A stretch of 64,000 nt of DNA from Euclidia mi (GCA_944739405.2 OX123186.2:88081034-88145033), one strand, 5' to 3'; positions 12,201 to 25,441 are shown, counted from the first letter of the stretch. The notes: generated from the sequence alone by a model not told the origin. Numbers and translations: made by a program.

Positions 12201-13648
12201 CGAGTGAGAGGCACGCGTCCCGCCTAAGAGCGAGAGAGACAGACATAAAAAGTGAAAGGCACGCGTCTTTCATCCTTCTTCCTACTATACGAACGAATAT
12301 TCACATTAAAATTATTTTACCACTCAAAGTCGTTGTCACGTAAAACTTTCGCCCGTATACCGACTTTACAGGCAACCAATTTTTTTTTTTAAGATAAGAT
12401 AACGAGTTTTGATTCATAGAACGAAATTATCTGTTTAATCTTCACTGTGCAATTGCCGTAGTTGTGTCAATGTTTGGCAGTAGTAAGACTGCATAATATA
12501 CTGCGATAAGTCGAAAATAGAGCTCGTTTTCTGTGAAGACAGCACATATACTCTACAAATTATGTAGAGACACATATAATATTCCCAGTACCGTTTTAAA
12601 TGGCTGAAGCAGTGTTAATTCAGGATGTAGAGCCCTACCTTCTATCAAGAAAATCACATCGCGCTACATAACTAACAGGTAAAGCATCTCCATTGACCGT
12701 AACCTTAAAAACTGTTAATGAGTATACCAAAAGTGAAAAATTATTACCATGTTAGTCATACAGACCCAGTTAAATAACCGTATGTCAAAACGTGTACTCA
12801 TTTCAGACCAAAGAAGATGTTAAAGAATGAGTTTTCTCAGGATTTATTAAAATTATAAGCACAATAGCCGGAAGCAAAACACATTTCGTCAAGAAACAAC
12901 TATGATAAATGTGACGTTTCTACAAATAAATAATACTACATATTAGAAATGGTCTAATGACAGCTTAATTAAACCAGTTGACTGTCCCGGATTTATTTAT
13001 TGTAACGCTAGCCGTGTCCGGCGGTTTATCTCAGGTTTCACACGCTTTTAATTAAGTTTTTGGTTACTACTGCGCGCCTTTCGATTGAACCGATTATTAT
13101 TGATGTTATGCACCTTCCTCAATAACGATATTAATACTGCATCAGGTTAATATTTCAGAAGATTACTTTCACATAAAACCCCACAATAGCAACTTTCCTC
13201 TACGTGTTCCGGGTGATAAAAGCCCTCAAATATATCGGGATGTTATGTAACAACATTACACTCAATTCAAGTAGCTGTAAGTGTTATAACTTCGATACCG
13301 TAATAAGTATATTAGGAATGTGTGAGCAGACAACTAGACAGAATCTCTGATGAACCAATCTCACTAGATGCAGTATTCGCAAATTAATAAAGCTACACGT
13401 TACAAGTATACTAATGAGAGCTAAGTAATTAAACCGGTAAAGTGTGCTGGATTCAAATGATAAAACGTACAATAAAAGCTTGGAAGGTGTAAATGTGAAT
13501 CTAGGACGTAGTAACTACTTACATTTAGGAGATAAATCTATTCCACATATACCTGATATGAAATCTAGGTGATATTTATTTTAAAATGCAACGTGTAAGC
13601 ATGTACGGTGATATAAAAAAACTGTATACTTTTACCAACCGTATTAAG
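9236..13648. other. Long intron-like stretch
   Basis: The DNA is AT-rich and all reading frames are short. The only distinctive part is a GAGA-like patch at about 12190-12270. No supported exon was found. Confidence 0.5.
12190..12275. promoter_or_regulatory. GAGA-type purine patch with a 17-base direct repeat
   Basis: GAGAGCGAGTGAGAG and GAGCGAGAGAGACAGACA resemble binding sites of the insect GAGA factor. AGTGAGAGGCACGCGTC (12203-12219) and AGTGAAAGGCACGCGTC (12251-12267) differ at one position. No exon is adjacent, so the patch could be an enhancer, a promoter of an unannotated transcript or part of a repeat. Confidence 0.3.
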
Positions 13649-13719
13649 AAAAAATTAAAGTACCATATATCATATTAATGTTTTCCACATTAATATGATA
13701 TATGGTACTTTAATTTTTT
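13649..13719. repeat. Perfect 33-bp inverted repeat with a 5-base loop
   Basis: The left arm 13649-13681 and right arm 13687-13719 are exact reverse complements around TTTCC. The arms are AT-rich and end in a run of A/T. The size of the hairpin (71 bases) is in the pre-miRNA range, but perfect pairing and AT-richness fit a fold-back element or a recent inverted duplication better. Confidence 0.85.
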
Positions 13720-16700
13720 TAAAGATAGTAACGGGTACGCGTTTCCTTTGGAGCCACATTTCATTTTAATTGAAAGTGCTCACGAATTATGAAAATGTTT
13801 GTTCTATTCTGAAAATTACAAAAAGGTTACACTTGAACACTTCCGAAGGTACCTGTGATTAGATTGATTTAAGATTTACATAGGCTTAGTTACGTAATTG
13901 TAAAGATGTTTACAGGCATGTTGTTTAGTATTATAATAACGTCACTGCTTTATTTCACACTGTACGTAATTCATTACTGTATAGTTATATCCGACCTGAA
14001 TAAGTACAAAGCTACTTACTGCCAGTGATTACAAATAATAAAAGTGATATTTAACACCCAACAAGGAAAACATATAATTTTAACTGTAATTTTTATAATC
14101 TGTCATTTGCGACATGGACATTCGTATGTGGCCGGTAGTCAAGTCGAATTAACTTTATAAGTCTTACTTTTACCGAATTTGGTTTGCTACACTAAAACTT
14201 AACTTGCTTATGTTGTTATTGCCCATATCAAGTTACTCGATAAATTTTTTCGGAAGTATAAATATAATAAGAATAAATTTTTATTGAATATAGCAAGTAA
14301 GAGCTTCGTGAGTAAAATAAAGATGTATCGAATTACCCTACTTAATTGACTACAGCGGTGATTATAATTGTCTCGCGAATATATAAAATGGTTGCACAAC
14401 GCGTGTGTCAGTGTTATTTAAAGAAGGCACTCGATGGTGTGGTGTATCAATGTTCAACAAAGCGACGCACGTCACACGGCATGGAGTCCGTCGCGAATAA
14501 CAAACACCGGAACATTCACTTTCGACGAACAACGACATAACATTATAGATTCGAAGCTCCATGTACGCATGCGAGCGTAAGCTACAAACGAACCGGCTGT
14601 TTTATAAAATTCTAAAACCAGTGGAACCAGTATGCGCGTCACTGACATGACACCAACTAACTCAATTAATTAGTAGTACATGTATTCGTGTGTTGCTCGT
14701 TAAAGCGTCTACTCTACCTTTAATTTTAATTGGTGAAATTCCTTTTTAGGCTTTCCTTTCGTCTGAGCGGGGACCGGTAGTCGAGGACTCTTTAATTACA
14801 ACCTAAGGTGGATGTTGAAGGTGAAAGCGAACTTGAGCGTAATTCGCGAGTCGCGTTGTGTTTTTATGTCTCCGCAACGTGCACTTTCGGAGCCGCACAC
14901 CTCGGCTGGTTTGTGATAACGAAACTTGTCAATATTGGTAGAAAATATCTTGAGAAAGTTTTGTCGAATTACCGATTACCTAATATGCAATTACATTAAT
15001 TTACCTTTCTGGTTGCAATGCAAATATAACTGTGACTTGCTTATTGGATTCAAAACATTTAGAAAACTGTATAAACACGTATAATAATTATGAAAAGCAT
15101 TGAAGGGAAACAATTGCAATACGGTCAGCGGTTCAAACATCAACGGTATTCACACAACGGTTCTTTATATTTAGAAATACCCAACACGTGTAGCTTGTGA
15201 CTGAATCATCACTGTGTTTACTGTTCCTAATGATACTTCCTTATGGCAGATTTCGCAATTTTTACTTTCTTTAACCTATTGGTGCGGTGTTATATGTTAG
15301 CACGTGCGATTACGAACTGCACGAACAATGTTTAAGTTATGAACGTGTGACTTGACAAGTAAGGAAATTGGCACAAACGACAAGTTGTTCAAAGGTCAGA
15401 GAGGCAGCCGAACACGCAAAATCGCAGCGAGAGTGGAACGCCTCTGGCACAATGACCATAATCGATCGGTCGGCCAGTGCACACTGCGGGCTCGGTTACG
15501 AAATCGAAAGCCACAGACTGCAACGTGACACGAACAGTGCCCGGTCAAGGATCCACTGCACGACAGACATGCCAAGTCGGTATTGTTCATTTTTATCCTC
15601 CGGTGTGACAGCCACCCAGCCCTCGCAACACCACTTGAATATTTCTCACACGACAAAGCGCAATGGTTTTATTTGAATATACGGAATGACGAATGTGTAT
15701 CAAGAGTAATTATTGTAACGCGGGCTGTTTTTGTAGTTACGATACAATTAAGCGTGTTTGGGGCGAGCGAGCGCCCGCGGCTGACAAGGCCGCGCCGGAT
15801 GAGCGATTACTGTGAACCGTGTCAACGCTGCAGCCGCGTCTAATCACCCGCCCGCGCCGCATTTCGTCGGGTCAATGACAAGCACCACTATTATACACGG
15901 CGCTCTCTAATGCCGAGCGAAACCAAAAAACTGACACTTTTTAAGGCTGAATAATCAGGGAAAATGCGTCCGAGCGTGATACGCAAAAAACTTTATGGGA
16001 ATTCAACGCCCTATAAAGCAGACGGCCTAAATGAGTCTAGGTCATAGCAAAATAAATATACTTTACGTATGGCAGACTGAAATACGCGGCTCGCCTGATC
16101 ATGTAACGAAACACCATTAACCTTAATTAGAACGCCGAACAGACGCTAAAGGAAAGTTGCCTCGTCATGTGAATGAATAATTTACAAAGGTTAGTCTAAT
16201 AACACATGTACCATCGTACGGATTTGTAAAATGATGAATTCATTAACGTTTTATTATATCTAGAATATAGGACAAACACATGCTATTTGATATCATTTGG
16301 AATAACATACGAAGAATTTAAAATAGAAAAGCAGGATCATTAAGACGTATAAAAGGACACTGATTCAGAGATGAGGAATGATAGAAATGCTATTTTACGT
16401 TTTTGGCGTTAAGCGGTTGACGTCAAGAAATACCTACAGGCCAGGCAGTCCGTTTTTTGTTTATTTTTAACGTCTACGGATTTGAAATATCTTGTGCCTA
16501 TATCGCATTGTTTCGATTCTGGTAACAAGTTTAAGCTCGAGTGATTTAGACTTGAGGCATTACACAGTTTCGAAATCCATTTCACTTCTTGTTCTAATTT
16601 CTTTTTCATACTTTGTTTGCTAGTAAAATGATAATTTGAATATGAACTGAACAGTAAGTTGGCACCGTTTGACTAATAGTTGGACTAAGTATCGACAGAG

Positions 16701-19280
16701 TGCTGTATGTGCTCTGAATATTGGCGTGTGCATTAGTCAGTCACGCAACCGACTAGACACGTGCGAACATTTACTAATCTTTTTTGTCTTCTTTACACTG
16801 GAATGTTACATATTATAATTTCTATCTGATAATCTGTCACACATAATGAAGTGCACGCGACATATTATTTGCCTACATATCGTTACTGGGTCTTTATTAA
16901 ATAAGGCATAATTAAGTGATGTATTAGTGAAATCGAGACAAGATCTTCGTATACCGATTAGAGCAATCACAATAGCAATAATGCATCTAAAAACACTTAG
17001 CTAATAGGGAGAAACTTCTGAGAAAGTTAATAAAATTCACCGAATAACTTAACTATCAAATCATTTAAATGAATACTACTGTCTAAATGACTCGAGGCAA
17101 CCACTGCAAAGGTCTGAAGGTCTTCGGTGGCAATCGATTAGTTAATTCTTGTTTGCACCCCAAAATACAAAGTTTCTTTACGTTTCAAGGTTTCAATGTA
17201 AACTATTGTCGCTCGACAACTTGTCTGTTGTCTGAGTTACCATAATAAATGTAACCAGGCGTTAGTTGGCGTAGTGTCTTGTACTCGTATGTAAGTATAT
17301 AAACAGTCGCAGCGGTGCCGGTGCGCGGTGAAAGTTGATCACAAACTCTAAGCTTATGTTTTGACATTTGTTGGTGTACGTGAGCGGGACGCTAATGCCG
17401 CCATTAGTATTATCAATACACCTAATAGTTACGACATAACCACATTTTCTTTAACTTTTACGTCGTCAGGAAATGTTTTAGTTTCTTTTAAACAAAAAGT
17501 TATCAGCGCGAGTCATTTTTTCTAACAAAAAAGTATTTTCGTCACGTCTGATGTGTTTTTGATTGCTGTCACGATGTTTTCGCGAAATATGAAGGGGAAT
17601 GGCGTATTTTGCCGACATTAGTAGTAAACTGTTGGTACTTATTGCTTAGCGTATTAGTTTAGTCGACAACTGTTACAACAAGCAGCTACAGGCACTTTGA
17701 AATTGAGTTTCTTCATTAAACGGCTTTCATTGTTGCCGCATTATAAAGAACTAAACCAGATATTCAGAGTGGAACGTTAAAAGGCGCATATAACAAGGGA
17801 TTTCATTGTTTACGTTTCCAGGAATAGATATACTGGGTCATTGATTCTATTTATTTTTGGAAGCAACTTAAGAAAGAGCTTGTAATGTAAGCCGCAGCGC
17901 AAACTTATGCGGCACATGAACGGAACGAACACAGAGATTGTACAAATGACACTTGAAACACCACAATATCTTGAGTACTTTCTCTTTGGATTTATTCTGA
18001 CAATAATACAAGCCAAGCACTTTGGTCGATGTCGTTAGGGTCAGCGCGTTAATATTCCGCGCTCGTAGGGAGGAAGGAACTAAAAACAATAAGTTCCAAT
18101 TACGTCATAACGCCTACTGCGTTGACAAATCCTTTGCGAGCGCTTAAACCAGGACAGGACCTTGAAACATTCACTGTGAACGCTATCGAGACGAATCTTT
18201 TAAGCTATGGCTATGCCAGGCGCCCACGAATCTGTTCAATGTTTACTTGTTATGTTAGATATATTATAATGAATGATAGTAACATATGTTTATGCACTGT
18301 TGTGAAGCAATAAAAAGTACTACGGTAATATGTTTTTAAAATAATAGTGTAAGTGAAAAGATCAGTTATTTGACCTGGAAATTATAATTATGTTTCTATG
18401 TAACCGTGCCCGAATGGAGGTCGCGGTCACTTGGACATTACTTTGATATAAAAAAGAGGGACCGTGCGACAAGATGTCCTATCTAATTTATGGTTCATTC
18501 ATACTAAGTAAGCAAATAGCGTTAATGAGCGAAGAAATTAAGCAATCGCTAGCAGGATGGAATAAGGCGCAACGCTGGTGAGTCACGGTGACTTGTGCAA
18601 TCATTTTGCACAACCAGTTCCCGGGCCCTCAGCTACTGTCATACCTCGTAATATTATCAACCTACCTACCAATTTAGAAACGAATATTCCGATACAATTT
18701 AATACGGTCAGGGCCACGAAAAACTTCAGTCAAATACAATTGCAATGTCTTTGAAACAGTTAGCGAATACTCGGTAAAACCGTACAGTAACGGTAAAAAC
18801 ATTATGTCTACGAAATAAGAATGAATGTCTTGGACACGCCAGTTAAGGTTATGATACAGATATACAAATATTATGCGGACATTCAAAAATGCGATATGGT
18901 CTGTGACACAAAGAGATAGTTTTACATAATATTTAAATATTGCCTAATTTGAGTTATTATACGACGTTTCACGTTACATACTGTCAGGTGCGGTAGCTAA
19001 GTAGTTTTAAGCCTAACTTGTGACAAATATAAAATGTAAAAGGCTGGTTGCGATGCACTCGGACCGGACCAGTGGCAAGTCGATGCACTCTGCGCGCTAG
19101 CTTTTTTCCTATTTATAAGCGCATGAGATGTACTCGGTTTCCAACGTATTAGTATCGTTCAGCGCGCTCGACTTTCAGTACACGATCCCGTACAGTTGTA
19201 ATTGTCGGAAAGCGCTAGGTTTGTCGGGATGGCAAGGTGGGATGGGTAGTGTTAGTAGGAGGTGTGTGTGTGGTACATAC
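13720..19280. other. Long intron-like stretch
   Basis: The sequence is mostly AT-rich. A GC-richer island at about 15370-15870 has open frames on both strands but no clear start, donor or domain. A minus-strand frame at 16409-16609 starts at an ATG but has no recognisable content. Nothing here can be supported as a gene. Confidence 0.45.
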
Positions 19281-20317
19281 GAGACGCTCCACTCGTGGTC
19301 GCGCATGTTCTTCTGGAAGGCGTTGGACTTGGGCGTCCACGAGTCGACGCCGCGGTACAGCGCCGGCAGCTCGGCCACCTTCACCTCGAGGCGCTCTGCC
19401 AGCCGCTGCTCCACCACCGCCTTGGGGCCGCTCGTCAGAGGCCGCTGTTGCTCTTTCGCACTGCGTCGCTCCAAACCACCGTATCCGTTTAATTTCTCTC
19501 CGTTGCAAGACGTCACGCTTTTGGGGCTATCTGTGTTGAGCAATTTACTTTTAACGGTGTCTGCCTTACCGTAACTTTTATATTGCACTGATTCTGTTCC
19601 GTTCGCTGTTCGCGAATACTTCAAAGAATCGTACGTGTCGCCATTGAGGCTGCTGTATTCGACGTTGTTTAGGTTGATGTCTCTATCGACTCGCTTAGTC
19701 GTGGCATCGTACCCGTTTCGTTTGCTGTAACGTTCCTCGTGGCTTTGTTTGAGGAAGTTGTTTTCGAAACTAGTTTTACATTTAGGAACATTGTTTAGAT
19801 AGTCGCTATAACTTAAATCTTTATTGTGTAAACCTTTATCACAGCCTTTTTTGAGTGTTTCTTGTATATCGATGCCGTTCCCATTGAGTCGGCTGTACGT
19901 GAAGCTGGCGGGCTGGCCACTGTCGGGCCTGTGCTCGATCTCAGTCCGTTCGGCATCCTTGCTCTCGAACTCGTGCTTGGCGAGTGCTACGCGCGACACG
20001 TCGCCGTTGGCGCTGCTCTTGTATTGCGACTTGGCGGTGAAATCAGCGGCGGTGATGCCAGCCCTGCTCTGTTCAGTGGGAACGGTCCACGTGTCGTGTT
20101 TCTTCTTCTCGCTGCTCTTGGAGGACCAAGCCTTGGCCAGCGCGGCTTTGAGTGCCTCCCGCCGCTCATGCACGCTGACCCGGGGGTACTCGTGAATAGG
20201 AACAATGGCGGGAGCGTACAGAGTCGACCGTGGTGTGGCTCGCGTTATGCGGAAACTTCTGAACTCCCTGTTGAACTCCGAACTCAGAGAATAAGCCGGT
20301 ATTCTCGAAGTCACCAT
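19281..20317 (-). CDS. Large 5' coding exon, unrecognised polar protein (partial gene)
   Basis: An ATG at 20317 in AAAATGG (strong Kozak) opens 345 codons plus two bases and reaches the donor TCTC|GTATGT after 19281 (phase 2). Beyond the donor the frame becomes low-complexity Thr/Leu/Pro and reads into AT-rich DNA, which supports the exon end. The product starts MVTSRIPAYS and has an Ala/Lys-rich, possibly helical segment around residues 50-75 (ERREALKAALAKAW). The rest is rich in Ser, Tyr, Asn and Lys with repeated S/Y/N-rich motifs, and the exon ends near DHEWSVS. There is no signal peptide, membrane segment or enzyme motif. The GC-rich block at 20420-20660 is the likely promoter and 5' UTR. 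The gene continues left; phase 2 matches the exons at 4694-4794 and 60025-60164. I do not recognise the family. Confidence 0.8.
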
Positions 20318-20419
20318 TTTGAGATCAAATTTTCCAACTAGTCATATAAAACTTATTACTTTTACTTCACAATAAAAATTATTTTAGCACAGAGCACACT
20401 GAACACATATCGACTCTAC

Positions 20420-20660
20420 CTGCAAAGTGATAAGCGAGATTGTGTTGAACTGAATGTGATTCGCGATGGGGTGCGGTAAGAGCGGCGCCGGCGTGTGTTG
20501 TTATAATATGGTGGTGCGTGTCGGTGTGTTGTGTCGCGGACGTGTCGGCGGGCTGTGGGCCGCGACCTTCGCGGTGGGCGGCGGCGCGGCGCGCGGCGGG
20601 ACAACGCACTGGTCAACGAACCGCCCCGAGCGCCACACCACTGCAGCTTGCATAACGCAC
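20420..20660 (-). promoter_or_regulatory. GC-rich probable promoter and 5' UTR of the 19281-20317 exon
   Basis: This is a CpG-rich block about 100 bases upstream of the ATG. On the minus strand it ends at TTTGCAG|GTAGAG (exon end 20420), a possible donor of a very short 5' UTR intron whose acceptor would lie between 20400 and 20318. No pyrimidine-rich acceptor is obvious, so the transcript may be unspliced here. Open frames in this block start at GTG and are not credible proteins. Confidence 0.4.
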
Positions 20661-21539
20661 TCGCAAACCGCTGCCCTACCTTATCTCCGATGCAGTTATA
20701 CATCGATCACGTCTACCGCCACCACATTATCGTTTACCACGTTTTGTAACGATTGCGGGCCGTTAATATTTATGAACATTACAGAGTGATTAAGGAATCT
20801 ATCAAACGCGAGATAGCGATAACACGTCACTGGTGCGTTAGCTGGTTTTGTGGAGCAGTTATGCCGTATAAGCGCAACAAGTGTCGCCTTGGTTGCATCC
20901 CTAATATGGCTAGTGGCGTAGCTGCCATATGGCCCGCAGCCGACACATCCTAGCTTGTCTCCACTCCAGCTGCATCGACACACACTTATACACGATACAT
21001 ATCGCTGTACAAACAAGTTTTCTGGGGCGACATGTTACTATTTACTTAGAGATAGTTCATTCGTTTTCTAATAAATATATTGACTTATTCAGCACACTTG
21101 TATTATATTTTTGTATCGTATGCATAGTTAAAGTTCATTTGGTTAATGCAGTTTTATACTCTGAAGCATAACAACACTCATAAATTGATCACAGCATTAG
21201 CCCACTTGCGGTGCATTTGCATGATTGTACGCAGACGTTTATTATTGAATACATCACAAGCACAAGATAACAACACACGCCGTGTTTATAAATGTATTAA
21301 AGTGGATTTATTGTTTTGATATTGAGGAAAAACAATGCGGGGAACAATATATCGCGAATTTCATTTAGTTCAACACATTTTCTCGTCGGAACACTGAACA
21401 AAACCGTCTTCACTGAGCTGAAACATGTGTAGCCCGAGGAGCGCGCTTGCGGTGGCTGCAACCTACGATGGCATATAGCACTCACGGGGTATTTAACAAA
21501 ACGAGCAAAAGTATCCCGTGTGACACAATATAAGTGGAT

Positions 21540-21900
21540 CCGCGATAGTATCGGTTGTGGCGGAGAGCAGCCACCGGAAGCGAGTGCGTGTTTGGATAGC
21601 GGCGAGCGGTCCGTGCATACCTTCTCGTCACGAGCGCGAGAACTGCGTGCGGTGTGCGTGCACCGCTGCGACTAAACTGACTGAAGCAGGGAGGCACGGC
21701 GCGGCGCCCGCTGCGAGGACCCCACCGCTGCCGCTCCGGCCGCCTCTCTCCTGCGTCCACCACTAGTGACTCTAACGCGAGAGCATTACGGCCTGAATCG
21801 CAGGAGCACTGACCTTCGCTACAACAACGCCGACATGCCAACACACTAGCGACCGATCGCACGCCTGCATCCGACCGACTGCACTATTCCACTACCAGTT
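21540..21900 (-). promoter_or_regulatory. GC-rich island with a candidate non-coding first exon
   Basis: This is a second GC/CpG-rich island about 1.2 kb upstream of the previous one. On the minus strand GCGAAG|GTCAGT (exon end 21814) is a near-consensus donor, so a 5' UTR exon of about 21814-21900 is plausible. A frame from an ATG inside it reaches the donor in phase 0 but has a poor start context. It may be an alternative promoter of the exon at 19281-20317 or of the same long gene. Confidence 0.35.
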
Positions 21901-24670
21901 TATAACAGTTGCCAACCAACACTAAGTGCACACTAATCTATAGCCCGCACTACCTACATATTACTTTGATTTTAGCACTTGTTGCTTTCAACTAAATATT
22001 ATTATTTACCGATAATAATGATTTCAGGAAATGGCACATTAAGTTTTAAATTTTGTGTCTTATGTAATTTAAGTGTTGTATGTAAGGAGTGTGCATAAAA
22101 TTAAAATAAATTATGTTGTTATTAAATGTAGTAAAAGCTAACGTCTTCGTGAAGATGTTCGCTACTGTAATTGTTCAGTTAGAAACTTTTTAATTGGCTG
22201 CCTGGCCGCGACATACCTCTCTACTTAGAGACAAAACTGAAAACACATATTCTCGTGTTCGCTACATAGATGCGTGACGTGAAGCGTGGTGGATTAGCGG
22301 ATACCTCACCTTAAACGTTTCGTTCGTTGCAGTTAAACGATAATTGATAATTACCTGAAACAAAAATATATTCAGTTAATAACGCTGCGGTATTGAGCCT
22401 TGGCCATAAAACGTAACGATAATAATGATAAAATAACATACGCTCAATGAAAAAAAAAAATCATGAACACATGAAGCCGACCGGGGAGCAGAAGGTCAGG
22501 TGGGTTTCGAAACAACTTTGCATTACCAGAACATTATTATGTATTTGGGCCACAGTGAAAATATAACTCGTATATACCTATAAATAAATCATCGATACGT
22601 GAACCAATAAGTATGTTTCTACTGCATGCAAATTGATATTACTTGAAATTAATAGCTCTTTAATAATACTTATCCATTATTATAATAAAGACTATACCTA
22701 GCTCATTGTTGACATTCCTAAAATAGTAAACATGATTCAATAAATATGTATAAAATGCTTAACATGAATCATATTATAAAATTATATAACTCAAATCAAT
22801 AAACCGTAGATAGACACGAAAGAAATGTCCGTATATATTTATAGGCGCTACTTCCGCGGTAGATGAATTAGGTTGTAAGCAATGCATCTCAATCTTATTA
22901 CCGTTAGTAAATACTTTTTTGTAGAAATATATTCATGCTCTATTCGTATAGAGCTGGTGATCTAATTTTCGGGCAACCTACGAATGATTTTATTCTGACG
23001 CCAATAGAATATTTTTAGTCCATAATAATCTTTATTGCATCTTTCTGTTTCTCCATTAACCTACTATTGTCACCCATTTATCAAAGGTTCCTAAACGGCT
23101 TTTGCGTTTTTATTTTTCATTTAAATTTTACCAGCCATGGTTTTATATATTTATATCACTGCAGTAGCTAGTCCCTAGATTGAGTGTCTTATTAATTAAC
23201 GCTTTATACGGCAATTCATCATATCAATATGAAATATAATTATCTATCCTATAACTTTAAGTAAGATTAACTTAGAGTAATTTTAGTAAGAACACCAGCA
23301 ATAACTAGGTATAATATAAAAGAAAAATATAAACTCTGTGAGACAGTCTCATGGAGTCTCAGTCGAAAAATATTTATACTTTCTACTGCTAACTGCTATA
23401 GATAATTATGAAAAACCAGGTCGCTTAGTGGTTACTTTCCAAACAAGGATTTCAATAAAACAATTAAAGCTAATAAAAGAGTTATCATCTAGAGTAAGCA
23501 TTAATTGTAGTAATAACGAAACTATACAATAAATCATTGACAGATACTGAATAACATTTTCAGATAAGGATATTTATGTACTAATAATGGCAGCTCAACA
23601 TGTATTTCAATTTAAAGACGATTAAAAATAACAAGTAAATTTCCAGGCTGCCGAATATGGGTGAAAGTTAAAGGAGAGTCAATATTGAAAACAAATTGAA
23701 TTAATAGCCTGTCGAGACTTCCACATAAATTATTACTGCCTACGTTTTGTTACTAAGAAAAGTAAATTCACAGAACATGTTCGCGAGTCAAGATTGTAAT
23801 TTTTGGAATTGATTTGACTTGTTTCATCTAGTTTTCTATTGATAAAATATGCAATGATAAGTACTTGATTCTCTCACGAGAGAGAAATAATAAATTACTC
23901 TTTTAACAGAGCTTTTTACAAAAACAACGTGAGGGTAGGTACTAAGCCCACATCGCACCAATCAGCAGGAGTAACATCAATAAAATTATAAAGAATGACA
24001 AAGAAATAGCAATTGCTTGTATCACTCACGTAATTCTTCATTTGTAAGCTCAATTTCCTTCTTATCACAACAGATGTTGTCCCTAGTGTTACGATCATAA
24101 GGACTCTTGTCTACATGCTGTTGAAGAATCACGTTTATGCTCCGGCTGTTCACTGAGTGCAAAGGGTACTGTGAACCGTTTCTATTACGGCGGTCACGCT
24201 TGCTCTACCATCATAAAACCGTGGACAATCTGCCTAAGCCGTAAGTGAGCTCCGACCCGAAGCTTCAAAGCTTGGCAGTTTGGCTACATTCGCCGAGTCA
24301 AAACACACAACATAGCCGTGATTGGATTGTTGTCATCATTTGCTTACCCTAAAAGCACCGATACATCGTGATACATGTACATACATGTATATATTGTGAC
24401 ATGGTCCGTTTAATATTTATTTATGTGTGAAACAAACATGGCCTAGAACATTATTGCTTATTCAGTGGTGATGTGTGTCACTGCCAACGATTATGCGCTC
24501 GTATGATTTCATTCCCCTAGGGCTTTAAAGCTGTTCAACACTTGCTTGACCTTTGGAACATGCTGTAAATAGTGTGGCTGAAATAGTTCTATCATATTGT
24601 TAAGTCCTTACTAAATAATTGCGACTACAACGTAATATACCTGAATTTCCAATCAAATGGAAAATCAGCA
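21901..24670. other. AT-rich intron-like or intergenic stretch
   Basis: No reading frame exceeds 65 codons and no mobile-element hallmark is visible. I see nothing to annotate. Confidence 0.5.
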
Positions 24671-25441
24671 ATGAATAACGATCTATCTTTTGGTAGAGAC
24701 ATAAAATTGGACAGCAGAGTTAGTACTAGACTCCTCTTATTAATAGTGGGTGACATTATTGATGGACAACGAGTGGAGCAAGTAAATGAGTTTGTTTACT
24801 TAGGTACGTTGTTTACAAGAGATGGTAAGAATGAAGAAGATATTGAAAGGAGAGTTAATGCAGGTAATAGTGTGAATGGAGCTCTGAAAGCGTTTATGAA
24901 CAGTCAAAACGTGTCCAAAAAGGCGCGTATGGCTGTGCATATAGGGGTGTTAATACCTACTTTTATGTATGGTAGTGATAGATGGGTATGGCAGAAGAGT
25001 CATGAAAGTAGAATAAATGCTGTAGGAATGAGAGCACTGAGAAGTATGTGTGGTGTTTCTTTGACTGACAGAGTAAAGAATTGTGTGATAAGAGAGTGTT
25101 GTGGGGTAAAAGAAGATGTAGTGACAAGCATCGAGAAAGGTATGCTAAGATGGTTTGGGCACGTGGAGAGGATGGATGACGAAAGATTGACCAAGCACAT
25201 ATACAAGGCAAGTGTTAATGGGACAGGACGAAGGGGAAGACCTAAGCGGACGTTCTCTGACCAGATTAGAGACATCCTAAAAACAGGACAGGTTACAAGT
25301 ACCCTGAACAGAAGAGCATGCATGAGGAATTTGATGGGAGTGAATGAAGCAAGAGATATGTCAGGATCGTTGCAAATGGCGTTCCGTAGTCTCTGCCTAC
25401 CCCTCCGGGAAACAGGCGTGAGTCTATGTATGTATGTATGA
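24671..25441 (+). mobile_element. 5'-truncated RTE-type non-LTR retrotransposon, 3' end
   Basis: A 256-codon frame carries the C-terminal region that follows the reverse transcriptase in RTE-like LINEs of Lepidoptera: VNEFVYLG (about residues 38-45), a Lys/Arg-rich middle, the signature LRWFGHVERMDD (about 159-170) and GRRGRPKRTF (about 186-195). Similarity seems to start only near residue 25 (about 24745), so upstream endonuclease and polymerase parts are missing, as expected from 5' truncation during insertion. The coding part fades near 25390. The 3' end reads CTGCCTACCCCTCCGGGAAA and then a TATG-repeat tail at about 25424-25441, the usual end of these elements. The frame is still open, so the copy may be fairly young, but it cannot be autonomous. 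Confidence 0.85.

Noticed and set aside
19215..19539. Overlapping frames of about 97-148 codons on both strands in and beside the large exon
   Set aside because: They are shadows of the GC-rich coding exon at 19281-20317 in other frames, without their own starts or domains.
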